Assembly (NCBI RefSeq): GCF_036172515.1
Contig: NZ_JAXKVW010000006.1
Coordinates: 49,598 to 113,597 of the forward strand
Reading direction: 5' to 3'
Length of the DNA: 64,000 nt
Source: Flexistipes sp.
GTDB taxonomy: Bacteria; Chrysiogenota; Deferribacteres; Deferribacterales; Flexistipitaceae
Below the pieces are notes generated by a model that worked only from the letters and a program-made list of their open reading frames with translations, did not search any database and was not told where the DNA came from. This document shows positions 35,586 through 43,897 of the stretch, piece by piece. Made by a program: the position numbers and the translations under genes. How positions within the stretch are numbered: position 1 is the first letter of the stretch; each line of letters opens with the position of its first letter.

Positions 35586-36537
35586 ATCCCTGCCAGCCGC
35601 AAAGTTTTATCTTTTTTGATTTAAGAGTGTAGACAAGTACAGGTGTTTTTTCTTTCTTGCATAATTCTTTTATTTTATTGATATCCATCAGGTAGTAAAC
35701 TGTAGCAAGCCCGTCAGATCTCTCAACCGTATCAGCTATTACACTGATACTTTTGTAATTATTTGCCGTTTGCAGTGTTGTTGAATCAAAAATATGGGTG
35801 TATCTTTTTCCGTTTTTTTCAAAAAATCTTTCGTAATTACCGCTTGTGGCAACCGCTTTGTTTTTCAGTGCTATAATGGAAAGAAATTTTGTCTTGTTAT
35901 CAGGGTTTTTAATGGCAATATGCCATTTCCTGTTTTTCTTGTTTCCCAAAGCGTACAAATCCCCGCCGGCATTTATCATTGCCGATTTTATCCCCTCTGA
36001 CTTTAAAAATTCTATTCCTTTGTCAACAATATATCCTTTGGCATAAGCTCCCATATCTATTTTCAGTTGTGTTTTTTTGCTGAGACTTGTTTTGTCAAAA
36101 ACAAGATTTGAAAATCCGACATCGTCAGATTTATTTTGTATTGTTTCGTTGTCCGGTATCCGAAAAGGTCCTTTCGGGAATCCGTATAAACTGCTTATTG
36201 TTGCAATTGTTATATCAAATTTTTTATTGCTCTGTTTTTTGTAGTATTCTGCTTTTTGCAGCAGATTGTAAATTATTCCGGGAACTGGGATGCTTTGTCC
36301 GGATTTTGCATTGTTCACTTTCTCTGCAAATCGGGATACTTCTTTTTCCCAGGATTTCATCTTTCTGTTTAATTCGTTGATGATATTATCATTCTTGCTG
36401 CCTAATGTAATATTGACAATTGTACCCATTTCATAAAAGGAACGGGTATTGTACTGCTTGCTGTCTCTGCATCCTGAAATAACTGATACAATGAGGACAA
36501 ATAAAAATGCTGTGATTATTTTTGCAAATTTATCCAT
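35569..36537 (-). CDS. apbE: FAD:protein FMN transferase, ApbE lipoprotein
   Basis: Attaches FMN from FAD to Thr of target flavoproteins in the periplasm. A signal peptide ends in a lipobox SGC (about residue 23), so it is membrane anchored. The ApbE core has SFYEMGTIVNI, KIDMGAYAKGYIVDKG and INAGGDLYALG. I chose the ATG at 36537, overlapping the previous stop (ATGA), over a start 14 codons earlier. Likely clients in this window are RnfD (Thr162) and RnfG (Thr159). Confidence 0.94.
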   Translation of the reverse strand: MDKFAKIITAFLFVLIVSVISGCRDSKQYNTRSFYEMGTIVNITLGSKNDNIINELNRKMKSWEKEVSRFAEKVNNAKSGQSIPVPGIIYNLLQKAEYYKKQSNKKFDITIATISSLYGFPKGPFRIPDNETIQNKSDDVGFSNLVFDKTSLSKKTQLKIDMGAYAKGYIVDKGIEFLKSEGIKSAMINAGGDLYALGNKKNRKWHIAIKNPDNKTKFLSIIALKNKAVATSGNYERFFEKNGKRYTHIFDSTTLQTANNYKSISVIADTVERSDGLATVYYLMDINKIKELCKKEKTPVLVYTLKSKKIKLCGWQGYEISD

Positions 36538-37538
36538 CAACAGATTATTGCCTTTACCAACTTGCCGCACTCGGGACACCGGGAATCTTTTATATATGAT
36601 TTAGTATTGTAGCCGGTTCTTTTTATAAGCGTAGTGGAACATGAGGGGCAAATTGTATTACTGGTGCTCTCTCCGTTGTTATCAGTAAGATTTATGTTTC
36701 CCGCATATACGTAATTCAGTTTTTCCTTTGCAATGTGGTAAAGCTGTCTCATTGTTGAAGGAGGAGTCTGTTCTATATCGCACTTGTAACATGGGAAATA
36801 TCTTGAAATATGCAGTGGGATGTCCGGACTCAAATCCGCTATCCATTGGCACATACTTGAGAATTCGTCAGGATCGTCATTTTTTGTCGGAATTATAAGA
36901 TTTGTGAGTTCGGTATGAATGTTATTTTCGATAAGATATTTTATTGTCTGTTTTGCCAAACTAAAACTGCCGTTAACCCATTTGTAAAAATCGTCGGAAA
37001 ATCCTTTCATATCAACATTTACAGCGTCTGTGAATTCTGCAAGTTTTTCCAGCGGCTCTCTATTAATACAGCCGTTGGTAACAAGTACATTTTTGAGACC
37101 GGCCTTCCTGAACTCTTTCATACAGTCCAGAACAAATTCATACCAGATTATCGGTTCATTGTATGTATAGGCTACTCCTATTGTCTTGTTTCTCCTGGCA
37201 ATATCAACAGCCTGTTCGATTTTAAGTGTTTCTCTGGGTGTTATTTGGGTGCTTATCTGCCAGTTTTGGCAGAAAGGGCACTTTAAGTTGCACCCGTTTG
37301 TGCCTATTGAAAGGATGTCGGATCCTGGATAAAAATGATAAAGCGGCTTTTTTTCCACAGGATCAACATTTATCGATGTAATTTCTTCGTACGAGGTTTG
37401 ATAAAGTGTGCCGCCTTTATTCTGCCTTATAAGGCAGATTCCGGATTTTCCATCGGCAACACGGCAGTGGTGGTGGCATAGATTGCATTGTACTTTGCTA
37501 TCCCCGAGTTTTTGGTAAAATTTTGCCTCAACATCCAT
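36537..37538 (-). CDS. amrS: AmmeMemoRadiSam-system radical SAM protein
   Basis: A radical SAM enzyme with the cluster motif CNLKCPFC (Cys83, 87, 90). An N-terminal CxxCxxxC (CNLCHHHC) and a C-terminal zinc-ribbon-like CPSCSTT ... CPECGK are present. The length of 333 aa and layout match AmrS, formerly PflA-like. The start is the ATG at 37538 in a TGATG overlap. The MEMO and AMMECR1 partners are not beside it, and the substrate is unknown. Confidence 0.87.
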   Translation of the reverse strand: MDVEAKFYQKLGDSKVQCNLCHHHCRVADGKSGICLIRQNKGGTLYQTSYEEITSINVDPVEKKPLYHFYPGSDILSIGTNGCNLKCPFCQNWQISTQITPRETLKIEQAVDIARRNKTIGVAYTYNEPIIWYEFVLDCMKEFRKAGLKNVLVTNGCINREPLEKLAEFTDAVNVDMKGFSDDFYKWVNGSFSLAKQTIKYLIENNIHTELTNLIIPTKNDDPDEFSSMCQWIADLSPDIPLHISRYFPCYKCDIEQTPPSTMRQLYHIAKEKLNYVYAGNINLTDNNGESTSNTICPSCSTTLIKRTGYNTKSYIKDSRCPECGKLVKAIIC

Positions 37539-38512
37539 CAACGATCCCTCTTCACCATATAATCCGCTAATAAAAGCAGGGAATCCTTATATGGGTTATC
37601 ATCAAATTCGTTAAGCAACGTCTTGGCTTTAAATATATAATCATCTACAAATTTTTCAGCCTTTTCCTTGATATTGTTGTTTTGCATCAGGGTCAATATA
37701 TACTCCAGATTTTTATCCGAATAATCTTCACTTGTAAATATATCCCTGATAATCTTTATTTCATCCTTTTTCAGACATTGTCGGAGAAGTATCATCGGCA
37801 GAGTCATTTTCCCCTCTTTAAGATCAGTACCGGGATTTTTGCCGGTGTAGTCCGGATTCCCCAGATAATCCAAAATATCATCGCTCATCTGGAAAGCCAG
37901 ACCGACATATTTGCCAAAGTCTTTTAAAGCTGAGACTTTCTTTTTGTCCAGTCCTCCCAAAATACCTCCGATTTCACAACAAGCGGAAAAAAGTACAGCT
38001 GTCTTGCTGAAGATGATTTTTTCGTAATCTTCAAATTTGAGAAAAAAGTCCGCAGTTTTGATTAACTGGAAAACCTCTCCCTCGCTCATTGTTTTTGCAG
38101 CATTGGCAAGGATTAACTGGATTTCCGGGTCTCCGTCTCTTACAAGATTTACAAAAGCCCTTGAATATAGGAAATCTCCGCACAATACGGTGATATCGTT
38201 ACCGAAAACCCTGTTTACACTGTTTTTGCCTCTTCTGTATTTTGCTCCGTCTATAACATCGTCATGTATAAGTGTTGCAGTATGTATATATTCCACAACA
38301 CCGCTGAGCGCCGATGACCTGTTGCCGTTATATCCTGCTAATTTCGCTGCCAGAACTAAAAAAACGGGTCTCAGTCTCTTGCCGCCGCTTTCAAAAACAT
38401 AAGAAGCGACTTCATTGACCATCTCGACTTCAGAATCCAGGTTTTTTGTGAGTTCTGAGTTGACATCGTTCATTTCCTGTTCAATCAACGAGTACACATC
38501 GTTTATGTTCAT
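37538..38512 (-). CDS. Trans-polyprenyl diphosphate synthase
   Basis: Builds the isoprenoid tail of menaquinone from IPP and an allylic primer. The first Asp-rich motif is in TLIHDDVIDGAKYRRG and the second in FQMSDDILDYLGN. The 324-aa length is normal for octaprenyl-type synthases. GGAGG precedes the ATG. It heads an overlapping run AmrS-ApbE-NusG II-Gx transporter on the minus strand. Confidence 0.94.
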   Translation of the reverse strand: MNINDVYSLIEQEMNDVNSELTKNLDSEVEMVNEVASYVFESGGKRLRPVFLVLAAKLAGYNGNRSSALSGVVEYIHTATLIHDDVIDGAKYRRGKNSVNRVFGNDITVLCGDFLYSRAFVNLVRDGDPEIQLILANAAKTMSEGEVFQLIKTADFFLKFEDYEKIIFSKTAVLFSACCEIGGILGGLDKKKVSALKDFGKYVGLAFQMSDDILDYLGNPDYTGKNPGTDLKEGKMTLPMILLRQCLKKDEIKIIRDIFTSEDYSDKNLEYILTLMQNNNIKEKAEKFVDDYIFKAKTLLNEFDDNPYKDSLLLLADYMVKRDR

Positions 38513-38748
38513 TCTGCCTCCAGGTAAATATATATACTTAATTGTATCAAAAATTTGTCTTTATTGCATCTCAAAATACCTAAACTAAAACCGTTATTAT
38601 AACATGACTATTCAATAAGTCTAATATAAAGTTAGGCTGCCTCTAACTACCTCAACTACTCCCTGTAAAAAATTAAAATAGACTATTGAATTTAACTTAT
38701 TACATATATATTTTAAAGAAAAAAATAAATAGCCAGGGAACGTTGTTT
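38513..38748. repeat. Divergent region with a 9-bp-type repeat fragment
   Basis: 38640-38664 carries CTCTAACTAC and CTCAACTAC units of the same family as at 6331 and 30041. The rest is AT-rich with no clear promoter. Confidence 0.55.
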
Positions 38749-39432
38749 ATGAATTATATAGAAATTGAAAACAAATATCTCACTTATCTCAAACTTTTTG
38801 ACGGAATATCTGTAAATGCGCCTGAAAATTCAATTGCATGCGATGTTTCATTTAATGATTTCATAACTGCCAGACATCTTGCGGATAAAAGCTGCTTCAG
38901 AAGGGTGTATGCAATTTCCAGAAGGCAATTTGTTAACAATGAGAAAATTACCACAATTTCCTATCAGTATAATTTGGCGTATTCCCTTACCCGTATAAAA
39001 TGCGACTTTTTGCTCTCTTTGGGCGGTATTTACAATTTCCAGCCGATGTATGATGTTGTTCATGCCATCAATAAATGTATGAATGTGGGGGGTAAGTTTG
39101 TATTTGTTGTATATCCGGAAATTTTTGACGATGCCGGGAGGGATGTTCTTTACGGATTAAGTGTTTCTTCAGAAATTCCCGTCAAAGAAAAGCTGAAACG
39201 GTGGTTTGCTGCTCTTCACAATTCATTAAGCCATATTTTTGTTAATATAAGGACTGAGAGTATAATGCAGGATGTTTCTTTCGATGAAATAAAAGATTTG
39301 TTTGCATCGGAAAACTTTAAAAAGTATATATTTAAAAACGATAATGAGTATAAGAGATTTTTTCACCCTCTTAATAAATCAGAGCGCAAATACTGTCTGT
39401 CCTGGAATGTACTAAAAGGAACTAAATTATAG
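38749..39432 (+). CDS. Hypothetical protein, possibly a degenerate SAM-methyltransferase fold
   Basis: I do not recognise a defined family. The 227-aa protein alternates short beta-like strands and helices. DFLLSLGGIYNFQP followed by INKCMNVGGKFVFVVYP resembles the strand-4/5 region of class-I methyltransferases, but the usual glycine-rich SAM motif is not clear in IACDVSFNDFIT. The ATG at 38749, with AGGGA 7 bp upstream, is preferred over a start 21 codons earlier without a ribosome site. It is followed at 10 bp by ridA, so they may be cotranscribed. Confidence 0.6.
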   Translation: MNYIEIENKYLTYLKLFDGISVNAPENSIACDVSFNDFITARHLADKSCFRRVYAISRRQFVNNEKITTISYQYNLAYSLTRIKCDFLLSLGGIYNFQPMYDVVHAINKCMNVGGKFVFVVYPEIFDDAGRDVLYGLSVSSEIPVKEKLKRWFAALHNSLSHIFVNIRTESIMQDVSFDEIKDLFASENFKKYIFKNDNEYKRFFHPLNKSERKYCLSWNVLKGTKL

Positions 39433-39442
39433 AGAGGTCAAA

Positions 39443-39823
39443 ATGCGATATATAAGAACGGATGAAGCACCGGCAGCTGTTGGTGCTTACTCACAAGCTG
39501 TTGAACAGAATGGTTTCCTTTTTATTTCCGGTCAGATACCTATCGATAAAACAACTGCAGAGCCCCTTAACGTTGAAATAAAGACTCAGGTGCAAACCTG
39601 TTTGAATAACCTTTACAATATTGCAAAAAATGCCGGATATTCAAAAGAAGAAATAATAAAGGTTACTATCTATACAACCAAAATGGATAAGTTTCCGGAA
39701 ATCAACAGTGCATATGCTGAATTTTTCGGCGAACATAAACCGGCAAGAGCTGTTGTCGGTGTTGCAGCTTTGCCTAAAGGGGTAACTGTTGAAATTGAGG
39801 CTGTGTGTATTAAAAGCAGCTGA
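39443..39823 (+). CDS. ridA: RidA-family enamine/imine deaminase
   Basis: Hydrolyses reactive 2-aminoacrylate and related imines formed by PLP enzymes. AVGAYSQAVEQNGFLFISGQ, the Arg of KPARAVVGVAALP and the C-terminal VEIEAVCI are hallmark segments. The 126-aa length is exact for the trimeric family. GAGAGGTC precedes the ATG. Confidence 0.95.
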   Translation: MRYIRTDEAPAAVGAYSQAVEQNGFLFISGQIPIDKTTAEPLNVEIKTQVQTCLNNLYNIAKNAGYSKEEIIKVTIYTTKMDKFPEINSAYAEFFGEHKPARAVVGVAALPKGVTVEIEAVCIKSS

Positions 39824-39934
39824 GAAGATGTTCTTAATTTTTAATGAAGTGTATTTTAAGTTATTTATGGATGTTAACTGTTATTCGCTTTTATTACATA
39901 AATTATGTAATAAATAATTGTGAAGTGATAAGTT

Positions 39935-40078
39935 ATGACTACCGCTAAAGAAGAGATAAAAGCACTCTTGGATAAACTTCCTGACGATTGTTCATTAGAA
40001 GATATCCAGTATCATCTATACGTGGTGGAGAAGATCCAAACGGGGACAGAACGAGCTGAAAAGGAAGGGACGCTATAA
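39935..40078 (+). CDS. Small antitoxin-like protein (decayed TA module)
   Basis: A 47-aa reading frame, MTTAKEEIKALLDKLPDDCS onward, resembling short antitoxins found beside RelE/ParE toxins (LPDDCSLEDIQYHLYV). It ends early, and the following DNA carries only a toxin C terminus in another frame. It is therefore probably a remnant rather than a working antitoxin. GAAGTGA is the only weak ribosome site. Confidence 0.5.
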   Translation: MTTAKEEIKALLDKLPDDCSLEDIQYHLYVVEKIQTGTERAEKEGTL

Positions 40079-40152
40079 TTCTGGTTGTGGCAGTAATACA
40101 TGGAAAACGATTGCATGAAAATATCACGGAGCGTTTTAAAGACACCACATAA
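40072..40152 (+). pseudogene. C-terminal remnant of a RelE/ParE-type toxin
   Basis: In the frame starting at 40072 the translation AIILVVAVIHGKRLHENITE, ending at the stop at 40152, looks like the final strand of ParE/RelE toxins (the VxxVxHGxR motif). The N-terminal two thirds are absent, consistent with a deletion that joined the antitoxin to the toxin tail. Confidence 0.5.
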
Positions 40153-40304
40153 CATTTACTTCCGGCCGGCTCCAAGAAGATGTTGTCTAATAATGTGGAC
40201 TACCAGCAATCCGGACTGGTGCCCAAAGTATTTCTGCTCTCTGAAATCTTAAATTTACCACTAAATTATTTTTATTAAAAATAATTGGTAAAATCCTATT
40301 TTTT
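40153..40304. other. Intergenic region with AT-rich hairpin
   Basis: 40264-40286 is a perfect inverted repeat AATTATTTTT-ATT-AAAAATAATT just past the end of the small Cys-rich gene. It may end that transcript weakly. Nothing else is seen. Confidence 0.4.
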
Positions 40305-40547
40305 TCAGCCGCAGGAAGCACCGCAGGTGCCGCACCCTGATCCACAATTTCCACTATAAAGTTCAATCCATTTGAAAAACTGCTCATTCACCCATGCCTT
40401 GTCTTCATCGATGAGTTTTTTATAAATTGCGTCAAAATCATTCCTGGCTTTTTCAAGTTCTGCTATTTCATCTTTTATTTCCTCAGCTTCAGCGAAATCT
40501 TCCATGATAGTTATTTCTTTTTTTAATTCAAAAGCTTCTCGTCTCAT
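40305..40547 (-). CDS. Small UVR-motif-like protein with Cys/Gly-rich tail
   Basis: An 80-aa protein of unknown role. Residues 6-33 (LKKEITIMEDFAEAEEIKDE) resemble the UVR coiled-coil motif of UvrB/UvrC and McsA. The last 15 residues contain four cysteines as GNCGSGCGTCGASCG, a likely metal-binding tail. AGAGGTG precedes the ATG. It is downstream of mazG on the same strand across a repeat-containing gap. A metal-delivery or stress adaptor role is only a guess. Confidence 0.65.
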   Translation of the reverse strand: MRREAFELKKEITIMEDFAEAEEIKDEIAELEKARNDFDAIYKKLIDEDKAWVNEQFFKWIELYSGNCGSGCGTCGASCG

Positions 40548-40700
40548 TATTTCACCTCTTATTTATACCAATTTAGTCTTAATTATTAATCAGTCAATAT
40601 TTTTAAAAAATATTACTTTAAAGACTCTTTGATGAAATTGATCTATATCAATAACGTCAGAATTTATAATTTTCATGAGAATAAATTTTCCTGCCAGCAC

Positions 40701-40740
40701 ACTATCTCACTACCTCACTACCTCACTATCTCACTACTTC
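40701..40740. repeat. 8-bp tandem array at the mazG stop
   Basis: Five exact 8-bp steps: ACTATCTC, ACTACCTC, ACTACCTC, ACTATCTC, ACTACTTC. On the minus strand the array provides the mazG TAG stop. Confidence 0.88.
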
Positions 40741-41549
40741 TCTTTCTTGGCTTCCTGCCAGAGAGCTTCCATTTCTTTCAGAGATGTTTTTTCCAGGGAG
40801 CAGCCTTTTTCCGCAAGACTTTTTTCAATGTGTGAAAATCTCTTTGTAAATCTTTTGTTAACATTTCTTAAGGCCTCGTCTGCATCAATTTCTAAAAATC
40901 TGGAAAGATTAATCAGAGCAAAAAGAGCATCGCCAAGTTCATGTTGAATATCTGATTTGTCGCCACTTTTAATTGCGTCTTTAAGCTCATCGTATTCTTC
41001 GTCCACCTTTTTCAGACAGTCTTCGGCAGAATTCCAGTCAAAACCTTTTTTAGAAGCTCTTTTCTGTAACTTTTGAGAATGTTGTACCGATGGCAGGCCT
41101 TTGGGGATACCGTCCAAAACCGATTTTTTCTTTTTCCCTTCATCCGACTTAATGGCTTCCCAGTTTCTCATCACTTCAGCAGTGTTTTTTACTTTAGTGT
41201 CAGCAAAAACATGGGGATGCCTTCTGATAAGTTTTTCGGAAATTTCCTGTATTACCTCATTTATGGTGAAATATCCGTCTTCTTCAGCAATAACCGAATG
41301 TATAACTATATGCAGCAGCAGATCTCCGAGTTCTTCTCTGATATTATCGATATCCCTGTTATCCAGAGCGTCCACCAATTCATACGCTTCTTCAATAAAA
41401 TGATTTTTCAGAGAATATAAGTTTTGTTCCCTGTCCCACGGGCATCCCTCTGGAGAACGCAGTGTTTTGATAATTTTTATGAATTCAGAGAAAGACTTGC
41501 AGATATTATTGTTTTCATTGACTTGGGCTTTTATATTGTTTTTACACAT
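40734..41549 (-). CDS. mazG: Nucleoside triphosphate pyrophosphohydrolase MazG
   Basis: Hydrolyses NTPs or dNTPs to monophosphates. LRSPEGCPWDREQNLYSLKN at the N terminus and two EExxD-type metal motifs (EEAYELVDAL and, in the second half, VDEEYDELKDAI) identify a two-domain MazG. I prefer the ATG at 41549, with GAGAG about 8 bp upstream, over an ATG five codons earlier without a ribosome site. The product is then 271 aa. The stop codon lies in an octameric repeat. Confidence 0.93.
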   Translation of the reverse strand: MCKNNIKAQVNENNNICKSFSEFIKIIKTLRSPEGCPWDREQNLYSLKNHFIEEAYELVDALDNRDIDNIREELGDLLLHIVIHSVIAEEDGYFTINEVIQEISEKLIRRHPHVFADTKVKNTAEVMRNWEAIKSDEGKKKKSVLDGIPKGLPSVQHSQKLQKRASKKGFDWNSAEDCLKKVDEEYDELKDAIKSGDKSDIQHELGDALFALINLSRFLEIDADEALRNVNKRFTKRFSHIEKSLAEKGCSLEKTSLKEMEALWQEAKKEK

Positions 41550-41772
41550 AGTGCTTACTCTCATTAATTAATTTAATATCAGAATTACCACTTTTTTTGC
41601 ATGCGGTAAAGAATCAAAATATTGACACCATCCATTTTTATAAACAGGGATAAGTGGAGACAGAGAAGTAGTGAGTGAGTGAGGTTGAGGCAAAGGTAAA
41701 GATAAAGGTTGAGGAAGTTGAATGGTTGAGTAGTTGATAATCGAATCCAGAACTCTCCATTAAACCTGCATT
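41550..41772. repeat. Divergent intergenic region with G-rich microsatellite
   Basis: 41664-41740 is a degenerate array of GTGAGTGAG, GGTTGAGG, GGTAAAGATAAAG and GGTTGAGTAGTTGA units, the same families as elsewhere but with their G-rich strand on plus. No gene is seen between mazG and the cytochrome gene. Confidence 0.6.
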
Positions 41773-41812
41773 TTTTTGCAAATTACAACAAGGGAGTCGC
41801 ATTTTGCAAAAT
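41773..41812 (+). promoter_or_regulatory. Candidate activator sites upstream of the cytochrome gene
   Basis: Two palindromes, TTTTTGCAAATT (41773-41784) and the perfect ATTTTGCAAAAT (41801-41812), have centres 28 bp apart. They lie roughly 70 and 98 bp before the predicted start site, a usual place for sites of sigma-54 activators. Confidence 0.5.
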
Positions 41813-41849
41813 TAAAGTTAGAAATATTGATTTATTGGTTTATGTCTAA

Positions 41850-41867
41850 TTGGCATGTTTTTTGTTA
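41850..41867 (+). promoter_or_regulatory. Candidate sigma-54 promoter of the multiheme cytochrome gene
   Basis: TTGGCATG-N5-TTGTTA carries the -24 GG at 41852-41853, exactly 10 bp from a -12 GT at 41864-41865 (consensus GC). An NtrC-type regulator is encoded next to the cytochrome. Confidence 0.6.
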
Positions 41868-41920
41868 TATAATAAATAGTAAGACTAATTCAGCAAATTA
41901 TAGAAATTAAAGGAGGCTTT

Positions 41921-43855
41921 ATGAAAAAGTTTGGTTTAGGTCTTGTGTTTATTTTTATTGTCTCTGTTTTGTTTTCGTCAGTATACGCTTACGATGAAAA
42001 CTCAAGTTGTGTAAAGTGTCATTCAGATAAGGGAAAGATGAAAGAATTAGGCTACCCGCAATTATACTTGGATCCCAATCAGGTGGATAAAGAAGTTAAC
42101 ATGGGCGGTATACCTACATGTGTGGATTGTCATCTTGGCAACAGTCAGACCATGGATATGGATAAGGCTCATGAAAATATGCCCAGGCCGTTCTATGCAG
42201 CAATCGGTAAAAATTTCAAATACGAAGCGGTTTCCAGAGAAGTTACTGACTACGCAAGAATTCAACCCGAGGGTAATAATAGGGGAAAACTCCTGTTGAG
42301 GAAACCTACAAAAGATGCTAAGGAAAAATATGGCATTAAAAAAATTAAGCAGCTTTTTTATCACGACCGCGATCCAAAAACAATGGCTTATTCACCAGAA
42401 ATAGCTGAAAAGACATGCGGTAAATGTCATGCAGAAGAAACAGAAAACTATAATGAATCCGGGATGGGTTTGAATAAATACCAGCGCGGATTCACCTCTT
42501 TTAAAACATCACCCCCGGGACCACAGAATTGCGGAGCATGGTTTGGAGACAATTATGAGAAAATTTCAGGAGAATGCACCCGAGACTTTACAAAAGAAAT
42601 GAATGCCGGTAAAGCTCGTGGATGCAATAAATGTCATGCCAGCTGCAATGATTGTCATTACAAAGGTTTTGAAAAGTCCAAGGCAAGTCATGTATTTTCC
42701 GCCCAGGTGGAAACTCTATCATGCTACGGAAGCGGAAAAGGTACGATTTGTCATGCCGGCCCTATGGACAGAAGAAGAGGTGCAGGTTATCTGAGAAAAG
42801 AGTTTGCTTTTCCTTATGGAGAACTGCCACAAGATGTCCATGCAAAAATGGGATTGAATTGTACAGATTGCCACAAAATGGAGAAACATGACTACGGGCA
42901 CATAGGTTCAGGCAAAGTAAAAGAATCTTGTTCCGATTGTCACTCTAAGATTGTTAAAGCTGTCAACACAGGCAAACACAAGAATGTTGATTGTACATCC
43001 TGTCATATAAAAGAGGTTGGTGCTTATCAGTTTACTTTTTGGGGGCCGGGAAAATCTGAAGGTATGGACAATCTTTATGCCAAGCATAAACAATACTACG
43101 GCACAAGAGATCTTCCCTTACTAGTAAAACATCCTTCAAAAGGAGAGTGGATACCTGTAAAGCCATATCCTATGGGTGTCATGAATATTAAAGGTGCTGT
43201 AAAACCCACCGGTCTTAAGTTAAGGGAAATTAAAAAGACAAAAGTGGAAGGAAAAACAAGAATCGGGGAGCCGAAAACCTTTATTACACGTAGAAATCCT
43301 GATGAAATAAATGATATGTATATAATTACAGGAAAATACAGTGGATTTGAAAATAATGACAATATGATGGCATGGATTCAGATGGATAAGATGTCTCATG
43401 CACTTGGTGAACCTAGAGAATGTGAAAGTTGTCACAGTTCACATGAACAAGTCATGACTAGTTGGTTTACCTATAGCAACATGGCAGATGTAAAAGAGCC
43501 TTTTAGCGGTTCATATATTTTAAGAGCTGGTAAAGACGGTATGTTCTTTTCAGATTTTGAGCACACTGAGATTAAACCGGTAAGTGGAAGACATATCGAT
43601 GACTTTGCACCTTTTGTAATGAAGCCTGATGCATGGGATGTTGAAGGCATAGATTTTTCAATACCATTTAATGAAGAGAAATATGAAAATGACAGAATGG
43701 AACTCAATAAAATTTATGCAGAAATACATAGTTTGAAAATGCAATACAAAAATAATAATTCCAGAAAAGCGGAATTAGAAGAGATCAAAACTATACTATA
43801 TCATAACAGGGATATGGCAAAAGAGATGCTTGCAGCATTTAAGTCAAAAAATTAA
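41921..43855 (+). CDS. Periplasmic multiheme cytochrome c
   Basis: A 644-aa exported electron carrier. A Sec signal peptide covers residues 1-23. Nine CxxCH heme sites are visible, the first CVKCH at 30-34 and the last CESCH at 501-505. A tenth possible site has eight residues between its cysteines (Cys268 to Cys277-His278). The C-terminal 140 residues have no heme motif and a charged coiled-coil-like end. I cannot assign a named family. An AAAGGAGG site precedes the ATG. It stands alone between a sigma-54-like promoter and a strong terminator, next to a two-component system. Confidence 0.88.
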   Translation: MKKFGLGLVFIFIVSVLFSSVYAYDENSSCVKCHSDKGKMKELGYPQLYLDPNQVDKEVNMGGIPTCVDCHLGNSQTMDMDKAHENMPRPFYAAIGKNFKYEAVSREVTDYARIQPEGNNRGKLLLRKPTKDAKEKYGIKKIKQLFYHDRDPKTMAYSPEIAEKTCGKCHAEETENYNESGMGLNKYQRGFTSFKTSPPGPQNCGAWFGDNYEKISGECTRDFTKEMNAGKARGCNKCHASCNDCHYKGFEKSKASHVFSAQVETLSCYGSGKGTICHAGPMDRRRGAGYLRKEFAFPYGELPQDVHAKMGLNCTDCHKMEKHDYGHIGSGKVKESCSDCHSKIVKAVNTGKHKNVDCTSCHIKEVGAYQFTFWGPGKSEGMDNLYAKHKQYYGTRDLPLLVKHPSKGEWIPVKPYPMGVMNIKGAVKPTGLKLREIKKTKVEGKTRIGEPKTFITRRNPDEINDMYIITGKYSGFENNDNMMAWIQMDKMSHALGEPRECESCHSSHEQVMTSWFTYSNMADVKEPFSGSYILRAGKDGMFFSDFEHTEIKPVSGRHIDDFAPFVMKPDAWDVEGIDFSIPFNEEKYENDRMELNKIYAEIHSLKMQYKNNNSRKAELEEIKTILYHNRDMAKEMLAAFKSKN

Positions 43856-43856
43856 T

Positions 43857-43897
43857 AAGTTACGGTGCGGCAATTGTCTGCCGCACCGTAACTTTAA
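43857..43897. terminator. Bidirectional terminator between cytochrome and regulator genes
   Basis: AAGTTACGGTGCGGCA pairs perfectly with TGCCGCACCGTAACTT around a 6-nt loop and runs into a T-rich tail. It overlaps the last codon of the response-regulator gene on the minus strand. Confidence 0.93.

Noticed and set aside
40187..40387. Minus-strand 66-codon reading frame
   Set aside because: It overlaps the Cys-rich gene in another frame and has no coding character.
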